A stretch of DNA of 64,000 nucleotides from Roseateles sp. YR242 (GTDB lineage Bacteria > Pseudomonadota > Gammaproteobacteria > Burkholderiales > Burkholderiaceae_C): the NCBI RefSeq assembly GCF_900109745.1, contig NZ_FOAV01000006.1:248001-312000 (forward strand). The letters are read 5' to 3'. The notes beneath the pieces were generated by a model. It searched no databases. It was given only the letters and a program-made list of their open reading frames with translations, and was not told the DNA's origin. Below are positions 26,566 to 37,011 of the stretch, piece after piece. A program made the translations under genes and the position numbers. Within the stretch, counting starts at the first letter, position 1. Every line of letters begins with the position of its first letter.

Positions 26566-28122
26566 TCAGTTCACCCGGCGGTCGCGGCCGGCCCAGAAGG
26601 GCTCGCGCAGCACGAACTTCTGCAGCTTGCCGGCGGGCGACAGTGGCAACTCGGTGCGGAACTCCACACTGCGCGGCACCTTGTAGCCGGCAATATGGTC
26701 ACGGCAGAACGTGATCAAGGCGGTTTCTTCCAGGGCTGCCCCCGGGCGCAGCACCACCACCGCATGCACACGCTCCCCCCAGCGCTCATCGGGCACACCG
26801 ATCACCGCCGACATGGAGACCGACGGATGCAAGGCAATGGCATTCTCCACCTCGGCGGAATACACGTTTTCACCGCCGCTGACGATCATGTCCTTGATGC
26901 GGTCCACGACATGTACATAACCGTCCTCGTCAATAAAACCGCCATCACCCGTGTGCATCCACCCGTTGCGCAGGGCCTGGGCAGTTTCTTCCGGCCGGTT
27001 CCAGTAGCCCCGCATCACCATCGGCCCCCGGGCGACGATTTCTCCGACCTGCCCGGCCGGCAGCTCCTGGTCCTCGGCATCCACGATGCGCACCTCGGCA
27101 ATCGCCACCGGCCGGCCCGCCGAACGCAGGCGTCGGGCCTGCTGCGCGCCAGGCAGGTGATCACTGGCCGAGAGCACGCAAATGGTGGGCGCCAGCTCGG
27201 TCATGCCGTAGGCCTGGCTGAACTGGGCGCCGGGCCAGGCGTCCATGGCCTGGGCCAGCAGCGTTGCATCGATGGGCGCGGCGCCATACAGCATCACGGC
27301 AAAACGCGGGAAGCGGAAATCACCAAAGCGCGGATGTTCGACCAGGCGCTTGATCATGGACGGCACCAGAAAGGTCTCGGTCACCCCTTCCCCCTGCATG
27401 GCTTCGAAGATGGCCACCTCGTCGAAGAAGGGAATGACCACCTGTGTCACCAGCCGCTGCATCATCTGCAGCGACAGCCCGCAGCCCCCCACATGAAAGA
27501 ACGGCGCCACCACCATGCCCACGCCGCGCTCCGGCCGGGGCACGGCCGCGGCGGCACACAGGCCGTTCAGATAGAGATTGGCATGGCTCAGCATCACCCC
27601 CTTGGGCCGGCCGGTGGTGCCGCCGGTGTACATCACGGCCGCCAGGTGGTCACCCCCAAAGCGGCCATCCTCCACCGGCGTGGCGGCTTCCAGCAGGGCC
27701 TCATAGGAAAGCAGGCCCTCGGGCGTGGGGCCGTCTCCGCAGTAGATGACCGTCGCCAGCGACGATGACTGTTGACGCAGTGCAGCAATCATGGGTGCGA
27801 AGCTGCGGTCCACCAACAGCACGCGGGTGTCGCAGTCGTCCAGCGAATAGGCGATCTCCCCGGGCGTCCAGCGGACATTCACCGGATTGATGACAGCGCC
27901 CGACCACCAGCAGCCATAGAGGAACTCGACCGAACGGGCGGAATTCAGTGCCAGCAGCCCCACCCGGTCTCCGGGCGCCACGCCCAGTTGCTTCAGCGCG
28001 CCGGCCAGGCGCGCCACACGTTCGGTAAAGCGCCGGAAGCTCAGGCGCTCGGCGCCGCAGATGACCGCGTCGCGATCGGGCTGCTCCCGAAGCGCCTTGT
28101 GCAATGCCTGCGTCAGATGCAT
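26566..28122 (-). CDS. acyl-CoA synthetase (AMP-forming; AlkK/FadD-like)
   Basis: A 518-residue adenylate-forming enzyme that activates carboxylic acids to CoA thioesters. The P-loop-like motif YTGGTTGRPKG begins at residue 165. It also has QAYGMTELAP, the hinge region TGDGGFIDEDGYVHVVDR, and the C-terminal lysine block SPAGKLQKFVLRE. Medium-chain AlkK-type ligases have similar length and layout. The start at 28122 is preceded by AGGAG at 9 nt; longer upstream frames run through the promoter region and its operators. It is first in the operon leading to the acyl-CoA dehydrogenase and GMC oxidoreductase and is divergent from the rubber-oxygenase-like gene. Confidence 0.92.
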   Translation of the reverse strand: MHLTQALHKALREQPDRDAVICGAERLSFRRFTERVARLAGALKQLGVAPGDRVGLLALNSARSVEFLYGCWWSGAVINPVNVRWTPGEIAYSLDDCDTRVLLVDRSFAPMIAALRQQSSSLATVIYCGDGPTPEGLLSYEALLEAATPVEDGRFGGDHLAAVMYTGGTTGRPKGVMLSHANLYLNGLCAAAAVPRPERGVGMVVAPFFHVGGCGLSLQMMQRLVTQVVIPFFDEVAIFEAMQGEGVTETFLVPSMIKRLVEHPRFGDFRFPRFAVMLYGAAPIDATLLAQAMDAWPGAQFSQAYGMTELAPTICVLSASDHLPGAQQARRLRSAGRPVAIAEVRIVDAEDQELPAGQVGEIVARGPMVMRGYWNRPEETAQALRNGWMHTGDGGFIDEDGYVHVVDRIKDMIVSGGENVYSAEVENAIALHPSVSMSAVIGVPDERWGERVHAVVVLRPGAALEETALITFCRDHIAGYKVPRSVEFRTELPLSPAGKLQKFVLREPFWAGRDRRVN

Positions 28123-28198
28123 GACCTTGTCTCCTGACCGGTCTCGACAGGACCGTTGTTGTGATGTCCAGCATCGGTGCCAAGGGCGATCCCGGCCA

Positions 28199-28214
28199 TC
28201 GTCCGAAGCGACGA
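28199..28214. promoter_or_regulatory. operator site B (TCGTCNNAANNGACGA family)
   Basis: TCGTCCGAAGCGACGA lies about 84 bp upstream of the acyl-CoA synthetase start and 189 bp upstream of the rubber-oxygenase-like gene, in their shared 273-bp promoter region. It differs from site C (read on the opposite strand) at only one of 16 positions. Confidence 0.75.
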
Positions 28215-28263
28215 AAGTCAGGCGGTGTACGCAAGACCACCGCCTCGGGGTGGCCACCCAAAA

Positions 28264-28279
28264 TCGTCGCTTCTGACGA
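28264..28279. promoter_or_regulatory. operator site C (TCGTCNNAANNGACGA family)
   Basis: TCGTCGCTTCTGACGA on the plus strand, which is TCGTCAGAAGCGACGA on the minus strand. It is centred about 124 bp upstream of the rubber-oxygenase-like start and 65 bp from the centre of site B, in opposite orientation. Two oppositely oriented sites in one divergent region suit one site serving each promoter. Confidence 0.75.
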
Positions 28280-28395
28280 GGGTCGTCCCCGAGACGCGGG
28301 CTTACCGTTCCCGGGCCGCGTTGATGCACGCCTTCCTGGCGCGGCCCTGGCCCTGGCTGCCGGCGACACATGAAGGCGAGACATGGAGACATCCG

Positions 28396-30461
<2,066 letters not shown>

Positions 30462-30462
<1 letters not shown>

Positions 30463-31217
30463 TGAATACCCCCCTCAGCACACGTCAGGACCCGCCGCAC
30501 CGGCTGCGGTGGTCCCGCCTGGCCGGCGTCGCTTTCGGCGCGGTGGCCATGGTGGGCATCGGCAGCGCGCTGGCATTGCGGCACCCGGACCTGGCCCCCA
30601 ACGACCCAACCGTGACCGTGGGCCAGGCCGGCACCGCTCCACTCGGTACCGCCCCTCCCGGCACACCACAACTCGGCACACCACCACTCAGCGCCGCACC
30701 ACCCCAGGCCGAACCACCCCGCACGCAGGCGTCAAGCGCGGCGGGCCCAGGGCCCGATGCGGCCGCGATGGTCGCCAAGCTTGAACAGCGCCTGCGGCAG
30801 CAGCCGCAGGACCGCGAGGGCTGGGTGATGCTGGCCCGCGCCTACGGCGTGATGGGCCGGGACCAGGACGTGGTGGATATCTACCGCCGCCTCGTGGCCC
30901 TGAGCCCGTCGGACAACGCCTCCCGCGCCCAGGCGCATGCCGACCTGGGCCGCGCCATCGGCAAGGCCAACGGCCGCAAGCTCACCCCGGAGGCCGACCG
31001 CGAGCTGCACAAGGCGCTGGAACTCGACCCCGGTAACGTGATGGCCCATGCGCTGCTGGGCCGTACCGACCTGGAACGGGGTGACGCGGCGGGCGCCAAA
31101 CGTCACTGGCAGAAGGCCCTCGAGGGCGTAGACAGCGGTCATCCATTTGCGCAGCAGCTTCGCCAATCCATCGAGCTGGCGGACAACATGGCCAACAAGA
31201 AAGCAGCAACACCATGA
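30462..31217 (+). CDS. membrane-anchored TPR protein, CcmI/CycH C-terminal-like
   Basis: A 251-residue protein with one N-terminal membrane helix (LAGVAFGAVAMVGIGSALAL), a Pro/Thr/Gly-rich linker with repeated PLGT/PPGT elements (about residues 45-95) and two or three TPR units (DREGWVMLARAYGVMGRDQDVVDIYRR and following). This resembles the periplasmic TPR part of CcmI/CycH, which holds apocytochrome c for heme attachment. Its ATG overlaps the oxygenase stop by one base and its own stop overlaps the aldehyde dehydrogenase start (ATGA), so it is stoichiometrically tied to the cytochrome. A dedicated maturation factor for the di-heme oxygenase is the simplest reading; experimental support is not known to me. 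Confidence 0.75.
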
Positions 31218-32677
31218 CGGTTTCCATCCACGAGCCCACCGCCACCAAAGCACTGCATCTGATGACCATTGGTGGGCGAACCGTCAGCTCCCCGGCGTTG
31301 CTGGCCCTCCATGACCCGGCCACGGGCGAGGTGTTCGGCCACGCACCGGATGCGGCCGCGGAGCAATTGGACGCCGCCGTCGCTGCGGCCCGGCAGGCCC
31401 AACCTGAATGGGCCGCCACGCCGATCCACAACCGCCGCGAGGCATTGGGCGCCATCGCCGGCACCCTCATGGCCCATCAGGACCAACTGGCCGCCCTGCT
31501 CACCCGGGAACAGGGAAAGCCGCTGGCGCGGGCGGTGGAAGAGGTGCAGCTCAGCGCCTACTGGTGTGCCGAAACCGCCAAGCTGGACCTGCCGGACCAG
31601 ACGCTGGTGGATGACGGCACCACGCTCGCCACCTTGCAGCATCTGCCCCTGGGCGTGGTGGGGGCCATCGTGCCCTGGAACTTCCCGCTGGCCATGGCCA
31701 TCTTCAAGGTAGCGCCGGCCCTGCTGGCGGGCAACACGGTGGTGCTCAAACCGTCCCCCTACACCCCGCTGATCATGCTGCGGGTGGGCGAGCTGCTGCG
31801 CGGCGTGCTGCCGGACGGGGTGCTCAACGTCATCAGTGGCGGCCATGCCCTCGGGCCGTGGATGACCGAACACACCGACATCAACAAGATCAGCTTCACC
31901 GGCGCCACCGCCACCGGGCGCCAGGTGATGGCCAATGCGGCGCCCACGCTCAAACGGCTGACGCTGGAGCTGGGCGGCAACGACGCCGCCATCGTGCTGG
32001 ACGACGTCGACGTGGAGACCATCGCACCGCAGCTCTTCTGGGGCGCCTTTGCCAACAGCGGCCAGTTCTGCCTGGCCATCAAGCGGCTTTATATCCACGA
32101 GAAGGTCTACCCGCGGCTCGCCCAGGCCCTGGTGCAACTGGCCCAACAAACCCTCGTGGGCCCCGGCAACGGCGATGGCGTGCTGCTGGGCCCCATCCAG
32201 AACCGGGCCCAGCACGACCGGCTGCGCATCATGCTCAACGACAGCCGCGCTCGCGGCCACCGCTTCCTGTGCGGCGGTGTGTTGCCTGCGGGGCCGGGAT
32301 ATTTCTTCCCGGTCACGCTGGTGGACAACCCGCCGGAGGACAGTTCGGTGGTGCAGCGCGAGGCCTTCGGACCCCTGCTGCCGCTGCTGAAGTTCTCCGA
32401 TGTGGACGATGCGGTGCGGCGTGCCAATGCCTCGCCCTTCGGCCTGAGTGCCTCGGTGTGGAGCGCCGACACCGCACGAGCGCTGGCGGTGGGCCGGCGG
32501 CTGGAGGCCGGCACGGTGTGGATCAACGAGATCCATACCCTCTCGCCCCACAAGCCGATGGCCGGCCACAAGCAGTCCGGCCTGGGGGTGGAGTTCGGGG
32601 TGGAGGGCCTGCGCGAGTTCACGCAGCCGCGCGTGATTTCGATGCGGCGCCCCACCAGCGTCCCCGCCGCCCCATGA
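31214..32677 (+). CDS. NAD(P)-dependent aldehyde dehydrogenase
   Basis: A 487-residue aldehyde dehydrogenase. The catalytic cysteine is C286 in NSGQFCLAIKR, the general base E252 in LTLELGGNDAAIVLDD, and the cofactor-binding block PWNFPLAMAIFKVAPALLAGN is intact. It would oxidise the terminal aldehyde released by oxidative polymer cleavage, or one formed by the alcohol dehydrogenases nearby, to an acid for CoA activation. It starts at an ATGA overlap with the TPR gene and ends at an ATGA overlap with the zinc alcohol dehydrogenase, making a tightly coupled four-gene unit with the oxygenase. Confidence 0.93.
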   Translation: MTVSIHEPTATKALHLMTIGGRTVSSPALLALHDPATGEVFGHAPDAAAEQLDAAVAAARQAQPEWAATPIHNRREALGAIAGTLMAHQDQLAALLTREQGKPLARAVEEVQLSAYWCAETAKLDLPDQTLVDDGTTLATLQHLPLGVVGAIVPWNFPLAMAIFKVAPALLAGNTVVLKPSPYTPLIMLRVGELLRGVLPDGVLNVISGGHALGPWMTEHTDINKISFTGATATGRQVMANAAPTLKRLTLELGGNDAAIVLDDVDVETIAPQLFWGAFANSGQFCLAIKRLYIHEKVYPRLAQALVQLAQQTLVGPGNGDGVLLGPIQNRAQHDRLRIMLNDSRARGHRFLCGGVLPAGPGYFFPVTLVDNPPEDSSVVQREAFGPLLPLLKFSDVDDAVRRANASPFGLSASVWSADTARALAVGRRLEAGTVWINEIHTLSPHKPMAGHKQSGLGVEFGVEGLREFTQPRVISMRRPTSVPAAP

Positions 32678-33837
32678 GGATTCGCGCCGCGATCGCGCGA
32701 CGGGGCGACACCCGCTTCTCCATCGAGGACTGCATCCTCGCGGCCGAGCCGCAACGGCGCGAGGTGCGGCTGCGCTTGCTGGCCTGCGGCATCTGCCACA
32801 CCGATCTGGCCGCACGCGACCAGCACCTGCGCACGCCCCTGCCCGCCGTGCTGGGGCACGAGGGCGTGGGCGTCATCGAGGCCATCGGCTCGGAGGTCAC
32901 GGGCCTGGCTATCGGCCAGCGCGTGCTGGCCAGCTTTGGGGCCTGTGGCGAGTGCCCCAGCTGCACCAGCCACGCACCGGCGTACTGCCGTCATCTGGCG
33001 ACCTTCTGCCTGCTGGGTCAGCGGTTGGACGGAAGCTCGCCGATCGGTCAGTTAACGGGACATTTCTTCGGCCAGTCCAGCTTCGCCACGCATGCCATCG
33101 TGGCCAGCACGAATCTGGTGCCATTGGCGGAAGACCTGCCGCCGGCATTGATGGCGCCGCTGGCTTGCGGATTTCTCACCGGCATGAGTGCCATGGCACA
33201 AGTGCTGGCGGTCGGGCCCGGCCATGCCGTGTCCGTCTCCGGTTGTGGTGGCGTCGGCCTTGCCGCTGTGATGGCGGCGCGCATCATGGGCTGTGAACGC
33301 ATCCTGGCCATCGACCTCCAGCCGCAGCGCTTGCAACTGGCGATGGAACTGGGTGCGACCGCCACCGCGTTGGCCGATGAACAGGGCATCGCAGCGGCAC
33401 ACCCCATCGTCGCAGGCTGGGAAGGGCTGACCCATGCGCTGGACACCACCGGGGCGCCGGCCGTCATCGAGGCCACTTTTCAGCGCCTGCTGCGGCCCAG
33501 GGGTCGCATGGTTTGTGCCGGCGTGGCCCGCCCAGACGCCACGCTCACGCTCAACCACAATGCCCTGATGCTGAGCGGCAAGACGCTGCGCGGCACGATA
33601 GAAGGCGATGCCGATCCGGTCCAGTTCGTTCCCCGCATGATCGATTGGTACCGGGACGGCTTGCTGCCGCTGGAGCGGCTGGTGCGCACCTATCCGTTCG
33701 AGGCGATCAACGACGCCGTGGCCGACATGAGCGCCGGCCGGGTGATCAAGCCCGTGCTGGTGTTCGACCCTTCCGACCCTTCCAACGCACCAGTCAAGTC
33801 AGCGCCATCCAACGCCACCGTTGTTGACGGCCCTTGA
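32674..33837 (+). CDS. zinc-dependent alcohol dehydrogenase (aryl/allylic alcohol type)
   Basis: A 387-residue medium-chain dehydrogenase. Catalytic zinc ligands are C41 (CGICHTD), H62 with E63 (GHEG), and a third cysteine in APLACGFLTG. The four structural-zinc cysteines are C91, C94, C97 and C105. The NAD-binding loop is SGCGGVGLAAV. The layout resembles benzyl, geraniol or allylic alcohol dehydrogenases. It overlaps the aldehyde dehydrogenase by ATGA and could interconvert aldehyde and alcohol ends of isoprenoid oligomers. The last 25 residues are a Ser/Pro/Asp-rich extension beyond the usual C-terminus. Confidence 0.9.
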   Translation: MRIRAAIARRGDTRFSIEDCILAAEPQRREVRLRLLACGICHTDLAARDQHLRTPLPAVLGHEGVGVIEAIGSEVTGLAIGQRVLASFGACGECPSCTSHAPAYCRHLATFCLLGQRLDGSSPIGQLTGHFFGQSSFATHAIVASTNLVPLAEDLPPALMAPLACGFLTGMSAMAQVLAVGPGHAVSVSGCGGVGLAAVMAARIMGCERILAIDLQPQRLQLAMELGATATALADEQGIAAAHPIVAGWEGLTHALDTTGAPAVIEATFQRLLRPRGRMVCAGVARPDATLTLNHNALMLSGKTLRGTIEGDADPVQFVPRMIDWYRDGLLPLERLVRTYPFEAINDAVADMSAGRVIKPVLVFDPSDPSNAPVKSAPSNATVVDGP

Positions 33838-33862
33838 GCATCCACGCACAGGAGAAGCAACC

Positions 33863-34315
33863 ATGAGCACGGAACTGGATCAGGTGCTGAAGCGCAGCAC
33901 CCAGGAACGCATCGGACTGACGGAGCTGGACGGCTGGTTTGCCAGCCTGCCCGCCGTGGAGGCCGATTTCATGCTGGGACGCTGGCGCGGCGGCGTGTTC
34001 AACACCGGCCACCCCGGCGAGCCCTTGCTCGGCCAGTTGCGCTGGGTGGGGAAGAATTTCAACAGCACGGAGGCAGTCGACCCCATCGTCTGCGAGGACG
34101 CGCAAGGGCAGCGCGTCGTCAACCCCGTGATGGGTTCGGCACGGTTGCGCATGGTGGTGCCACCGGGTGCCACCGGGCCTACCGCGTCAATGGTGTATGA
34201 CGTGCACCCCATCATCGACCACTTCAAGCGCCTGGATAACGACAGCGTGCTGGGCGTGATGGACAGGCGCGGGGACAGCAGCCCCTTGTACTTCTGGCTG
34301 CGGCGCCTGCCCTGA
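33863..34315 (+). CDS. DUF4334 domain protein with GXWXG motif
   Basis: A 150-residue cytoplasmic protein. The N-terminal half carries the GXWXG-type block (GRWRGGVFNTGHPGEPLLG), and the C-terminal half matches DUF4334 (HPIIDHFKRLDNDSVLGVMDRRGD). AGGAGA lies 8 nt before the ATG at 33863. It follows the alcohol dehydrogenase by 25 bp and is the last gene before operator D. No enzymatic function is established for this family that I know of. A small beta-rich binding protein for a hydrophobic intermediate is conceivable but unproven. Confidence 0.8.
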   Translation: MSTELDQVLKRSTQERIGLTELDGWFASLPAVEADFMLGRWRGGVFNTGHPGEPLLGQLRWVGKNFNSTEAVDPIVCEDAQGQRVVNPVMGSARLRMVVPPGATGPTASMVYDVHPIIDHFKRLDNDSVLGVMDRRGDSSPLYFWLRRLP

Positions 34316-34329
34316 GCCGGTGGCAGGCT

Positions 34330-34345
34330 TCGTCGCAACAGACGA
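34330..34345. promoter_or_regulatory. operator site D (TCGTCNNAANNGACGA family)
   Basis: TCGTCGCAACAGACGA lies between the DUF4334 gene and the acyl-CoA dehydrogenase pair, about 46 bp before the preferred dehydrogenase start. It suggests an internal promoter, so the dehydrogenase pair can be induced on its own by the same regulator. Confidence 0.7.
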
Positions 34346-34383
34346 TGACAGCAGCGAGGCGAAGCGCGGATACTCGATTCACC

Positions 34384-35685
34384 ATGATCCTGACCCACGA
34401 GGACGCGGCCTTCCGCGACGAAGTACGGGCTTTCCTGGATGAGGCGCTGACGCCGGACCTGCGCGCAGCGGGCCGGCGCTGCTCCGGGATTTTCAGCGAC
34501 TATCCCGATGGCATTCGCTGGCATCGGCGCCTGGCCGAACGTGGCTGGAGCGTGCCGCACTGGCCGGTGGCGCATGGGGGAACGGGTTGGTCCCCACTGC
34601 GTCACTACCTGTTCGCCAGCGAGCTGGCCGCGGCCGACGCACCGCCGCTGGCGCCCATGGGCACGCACATGGTGGGGCCCGTCATCATCGCCTTCGGTAC
34701 GCCCGAGCAGCAGCGCCGCTGGCTGCCGGGTATCCGCAGCGGCAGTGACTACTGGGCCCAGGGTTATTCCGAACCGCAGGCCGGATCCGACCTGGCCTCA
34801 CTCCAGTGCAAGGCGGTTCGTCTGGCCGGTGTGAAGGGCAACGGTGATGGCAGTGGTGAAGGCAGTGCTGAAGGCGATGTCTACGTGGTCAACGGCAGCA
34901 AGATCTGGAACACCCACGCCCACCATGCCAACCGCATGTTCCTGCTGGTGCGCACCGCCGGTGGCGGGCGCCCGCAGGCCGGCATCAGCTTCCTGTGCCT
35001 GGATCTGCAGCAGCCGGGCGTCACGGTACGGCCGATCCGCAGCATTTCAGGCGATCACGAACTCAACCAGGTCTTCTTTGATGACGTGCGGGTTCCCGTC
35101 TCCGGCCTGATCGGCGAGGAGAACCAGGGTTGGGCCATTGCCAAGTTCCTGCTTCAGCATGAACGTGGCAGCGCCTGGGCACCGTTGCTGCGCGCACGGC
35201 TGCAGCGGTTGAAGCGGGCGCTGGGCGACGCCTTCGCAGCCAGCGCGGCACCCAGCCCGGAGCGGGAGGAATTGCGCACCCGGCTGGCCGACCTCGCCTG
35301 CCAGGTCGACGCCGTGCAGGCCATGGAGCTGCGAGCGCTTGCGGCGCAGCAGCGCGGTGAACCGGCAGGTGTGCGGCCCTCCATCGGCAAGCTGCTGGGC
35401 TCTGAAACACGACAGCGCATCACCGAGCTGGGGCTGGATATCGCGGCCCATTACGGTCAGGTGAAGCTGCCCATGGAGGAGGCAGATGCAGGGGTAGATG
35501 CAGGGGTAGAGGCCGGTGCGGATGAGGCGATGCATGGGGAGGCGCTCGCCAGGGTACTGGGCGTCCCTGAGGCTTCAGTGTTTGCCATGTCCGCCTACCT
35601 CAACGACCGCGCCGCTTCCATCTATGCCGGCACCAACGAGGTCCAGCGCAACATCGTCGCGGCCCATCTGCTGGCCGGCCATTGA
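34384..35685 (+). CDS. acyl-CoA dehydrogenase, first of an adjacent pair
   Basis: A 433-residue acyl-CoA dehydrogenase. It shows QGYSEPQAGSDLASLQ, VNGSKIWNTHAHHANRM and C-terminal SIYAGTNEVQRNIVAAHLL; the catalytic-glutamate position of MCAD is Ala. Two low-complexity inserts are present: a Gly/Glu/Ser loop after residue 155 and a repeated VDAG(V) segment near residue 370. The ATG at 34384 was chosen over one at 34345 because the latter overlaps operator D. It is followed after 11 bp by a second, shorter acyl-CoA dehydrogenase. Such adjacent unequal pairs form alpha2beta2 enzymes acting on bulky side chains in steroid degraders, so a heteromer is plausible. Confidence 0.9.
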   Translation: MILTHEDAAFRDEVRAFLDEALTPDLRAAGRRCSGIFSDYPDGIRWHRRLAERGWSVPHWPVAHGGTGWSPLRHYLFASELAAADAPPLAPMGTHMVGPVIIAFGTPEQQRRWLPGIRSGSDYWAQGYSEPQAGSDLASLQCKAVRLAGVKGNGDGSGEGSAEGDVYVVNGSKIWNTHAHHANRMFLLVRTAGGGRPQAGISFLCLDLQQPGVTVRPIRSISGDHELNQVFFDDVRVPVSGLIGEENQGWAIAKFLLQHERGSAWAPLLRARLQRLKRALGDAFAASAAPSPEREELRTRLADLACQVDAVQAMELRALAAQQRGEPAGVRPSIGKLLGSETRQRITELGLDIAAHYGQVKLPMEEADAGVDAGVEAGADEAMHGEALARVLGVPEASVFAMSAYLNDRAASIYAGTNEVQRNIVAAHLLAGH

Positions 35686-35696
35686 AGGAAACGGGC

Positions 35697-36947
35697 ATGA
35701 CGGACACCTTCGGCACCGCTGCCGCCCCCACCGCCCCCAGCGCCAGCGCCTTTGCCCTGGACGAGACCCAGGCCATGCTGCGCGACAGCCTGTCGCGGTT
35801 CCTGAGTGATCATTTCGATATCGAGACGCGTGCGAAGCTGCTGGCCAAGGCCCATCACGAGCCCCCGCTGTGGCGCGCCTTCTCGCAACAGCTGGGCCTG
35901 CTGGGTGCGGGCTTCTCCGAATCGCAGGGGGGTTATGGTGGCGACCTGCGGGACCAGTTGATCGTGCTGGAGACCTTGGGGCGCCATCTCGCCGCCGAAC
36001 CCTATCTCGGCAGCGTGGTGCTGGCAGGCCGTGTCCTGGAACAGGCGGACGGGCCCCTGGCCCGAGACCTGCTGGGCCGGTTGATCGAGGGTGATGCGCT
36101 GCCGGTGGTCGCACTGACCGAGCCCGATTCGCGGCATGCATGGGACGAGGTTCGCAGCACGCTGCATGCCGACGGGCCGGACCGCTGGCGGCTGAATGGC
36201 CGCAAGGCCGTGGTGCACGGCGCCCCCTGGGCCAGCGACGTGCTGGTACTGGCCAGGTCCACAACGGGCGGAGCCAGCGGTGCGAGCGCAGGCCCGGGTG
36301 GCCATCGGCTCTCACTGGTGGCCGTGCCCATGGACGCTGCGGGGCTGACGCGCCGCGACTACCAGACCGTGGACGGGGCCTGGGCCTCCGAACTGGCACT
36401 GGAGAACGTGGAGGTTTGGACCGAACAGCTCCTGGGTCGGCCCGGCGATGCCGATGCCCTGCTGGCGCCGGCCGTGGACGCCGCCACACTGGGCTTATGT
36501 GCGGAAGCTTGCGGGTTACTCTCCCGCCTGCTCGCCGACAGCGTGGACTACGCCCGCGACCGGCGTCAGTTCGGTCAACCGATTGCCGGGTTCCAGGTCA
36601 TCCAGCACCGGCTGGCGGACATGTACATCGCGCTGGAGCAGTTGCGGGCGGTGACGGCCTGGGCTGCTGATGAGATTGCCGACACCACCCATGTCTCCGG
36701 CCGCGCCAACCTCGCCATCGGCGCAGCACCCGCGGCAGTGCGGGAGCGGGCGGTCAGCGCGGCCAAGGTCTGTGCCGCACGCGCCTGCCGGCTCATTGGC
36801 CAGGGCGCCGTGCAGATCCACGGCGGCATGGGCATGACGGAAGAGCTGGCCGTGGGCCACTTCTTCCGGCGGGCCACGCTGCTGGAGCAGCGCTTCGGCT
36901 CGGTGGGACACCACTTGCGACGGTATGCCGCGCTGATGGCGGACTGA
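35697..36947 (+). CDS. acyl-CoA dehydrogenase, second of an adjacent pair
   Basis: A 416-residue acyl-CoA dehydrogenase-fold protein. The N-terminal domain has FSESQGGYGGDLRDQLIVLE, the central part VALTEPDSRH, and the C-terminal domain SVDYARDRRQFGQPIAGFQ and QIHGGMGMTEELAVGHFFRR. It lacks the YxGT(x)E block seen in the partner. AAGGAA lies 6 nt before the ATG at 35697. This is typical of the second subunit in heteromeric acyl-CoA dehydrogenases. It ends the rox operon, 64 bp from the convergent second regulator. Confidence 0.88.
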   Translation: MTDTFGTAAAPTAPSASAFALDETQAMLRDSLSRFLSDHFDIETRAKLLAKAHHEPPLWRAFSQQLGLLGAGFSESQGGYGGDLRDQLIVLETLGRHLAAEPYLGSVVLAGRVLEQADGPLARDLLGRLIEGDALPVVALTEPDSRHAWDEVRSTLHADGPDRWRLNGRKAVVHGAPWASDVLVLARSTTGGASGASAGPGGHRLSLVAVPMDAAGLTRRDYQTVDGAWASELALENVEVWTEQLLGRPGDADALLAPAVDAATLGLCAEACGLLSRLLADSVDYARDRRQFGQPIAGFQVIQHRLADMYIALEQLRAVTAWAADEIADTTHVSGRANLAIGAAPAAVRERAVSAAKVCAARACRLIGQGAVQIHGGMGMTEELAVGHFFRRATLLEQRFGSVGHHLRRYAALMAD

Positions 36948-36966
36948 TCACCAAGCGCAAGCTGTT

Positions 36967-37006
36967 CACTTCCGAGCATCGCGGTTCATCGCGGGCATCG
37001 GAAGTG
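36967..37006 (+). terminator. hairpin between convergent dehydrogenase and regulator genes
   Basis: Nine-bp arms CACTTCCGA and TCGGAAGTG enclose a 22-nt loop, followed on the plus strand by a short T-rich run. It lies 19 bp past the acyl-CoA dehydrogenase stop and next to the stop of the opposite regulator gene, so it may serve both. Confidence 0.5.
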
Positions 37007-37011
37007 GTTTC

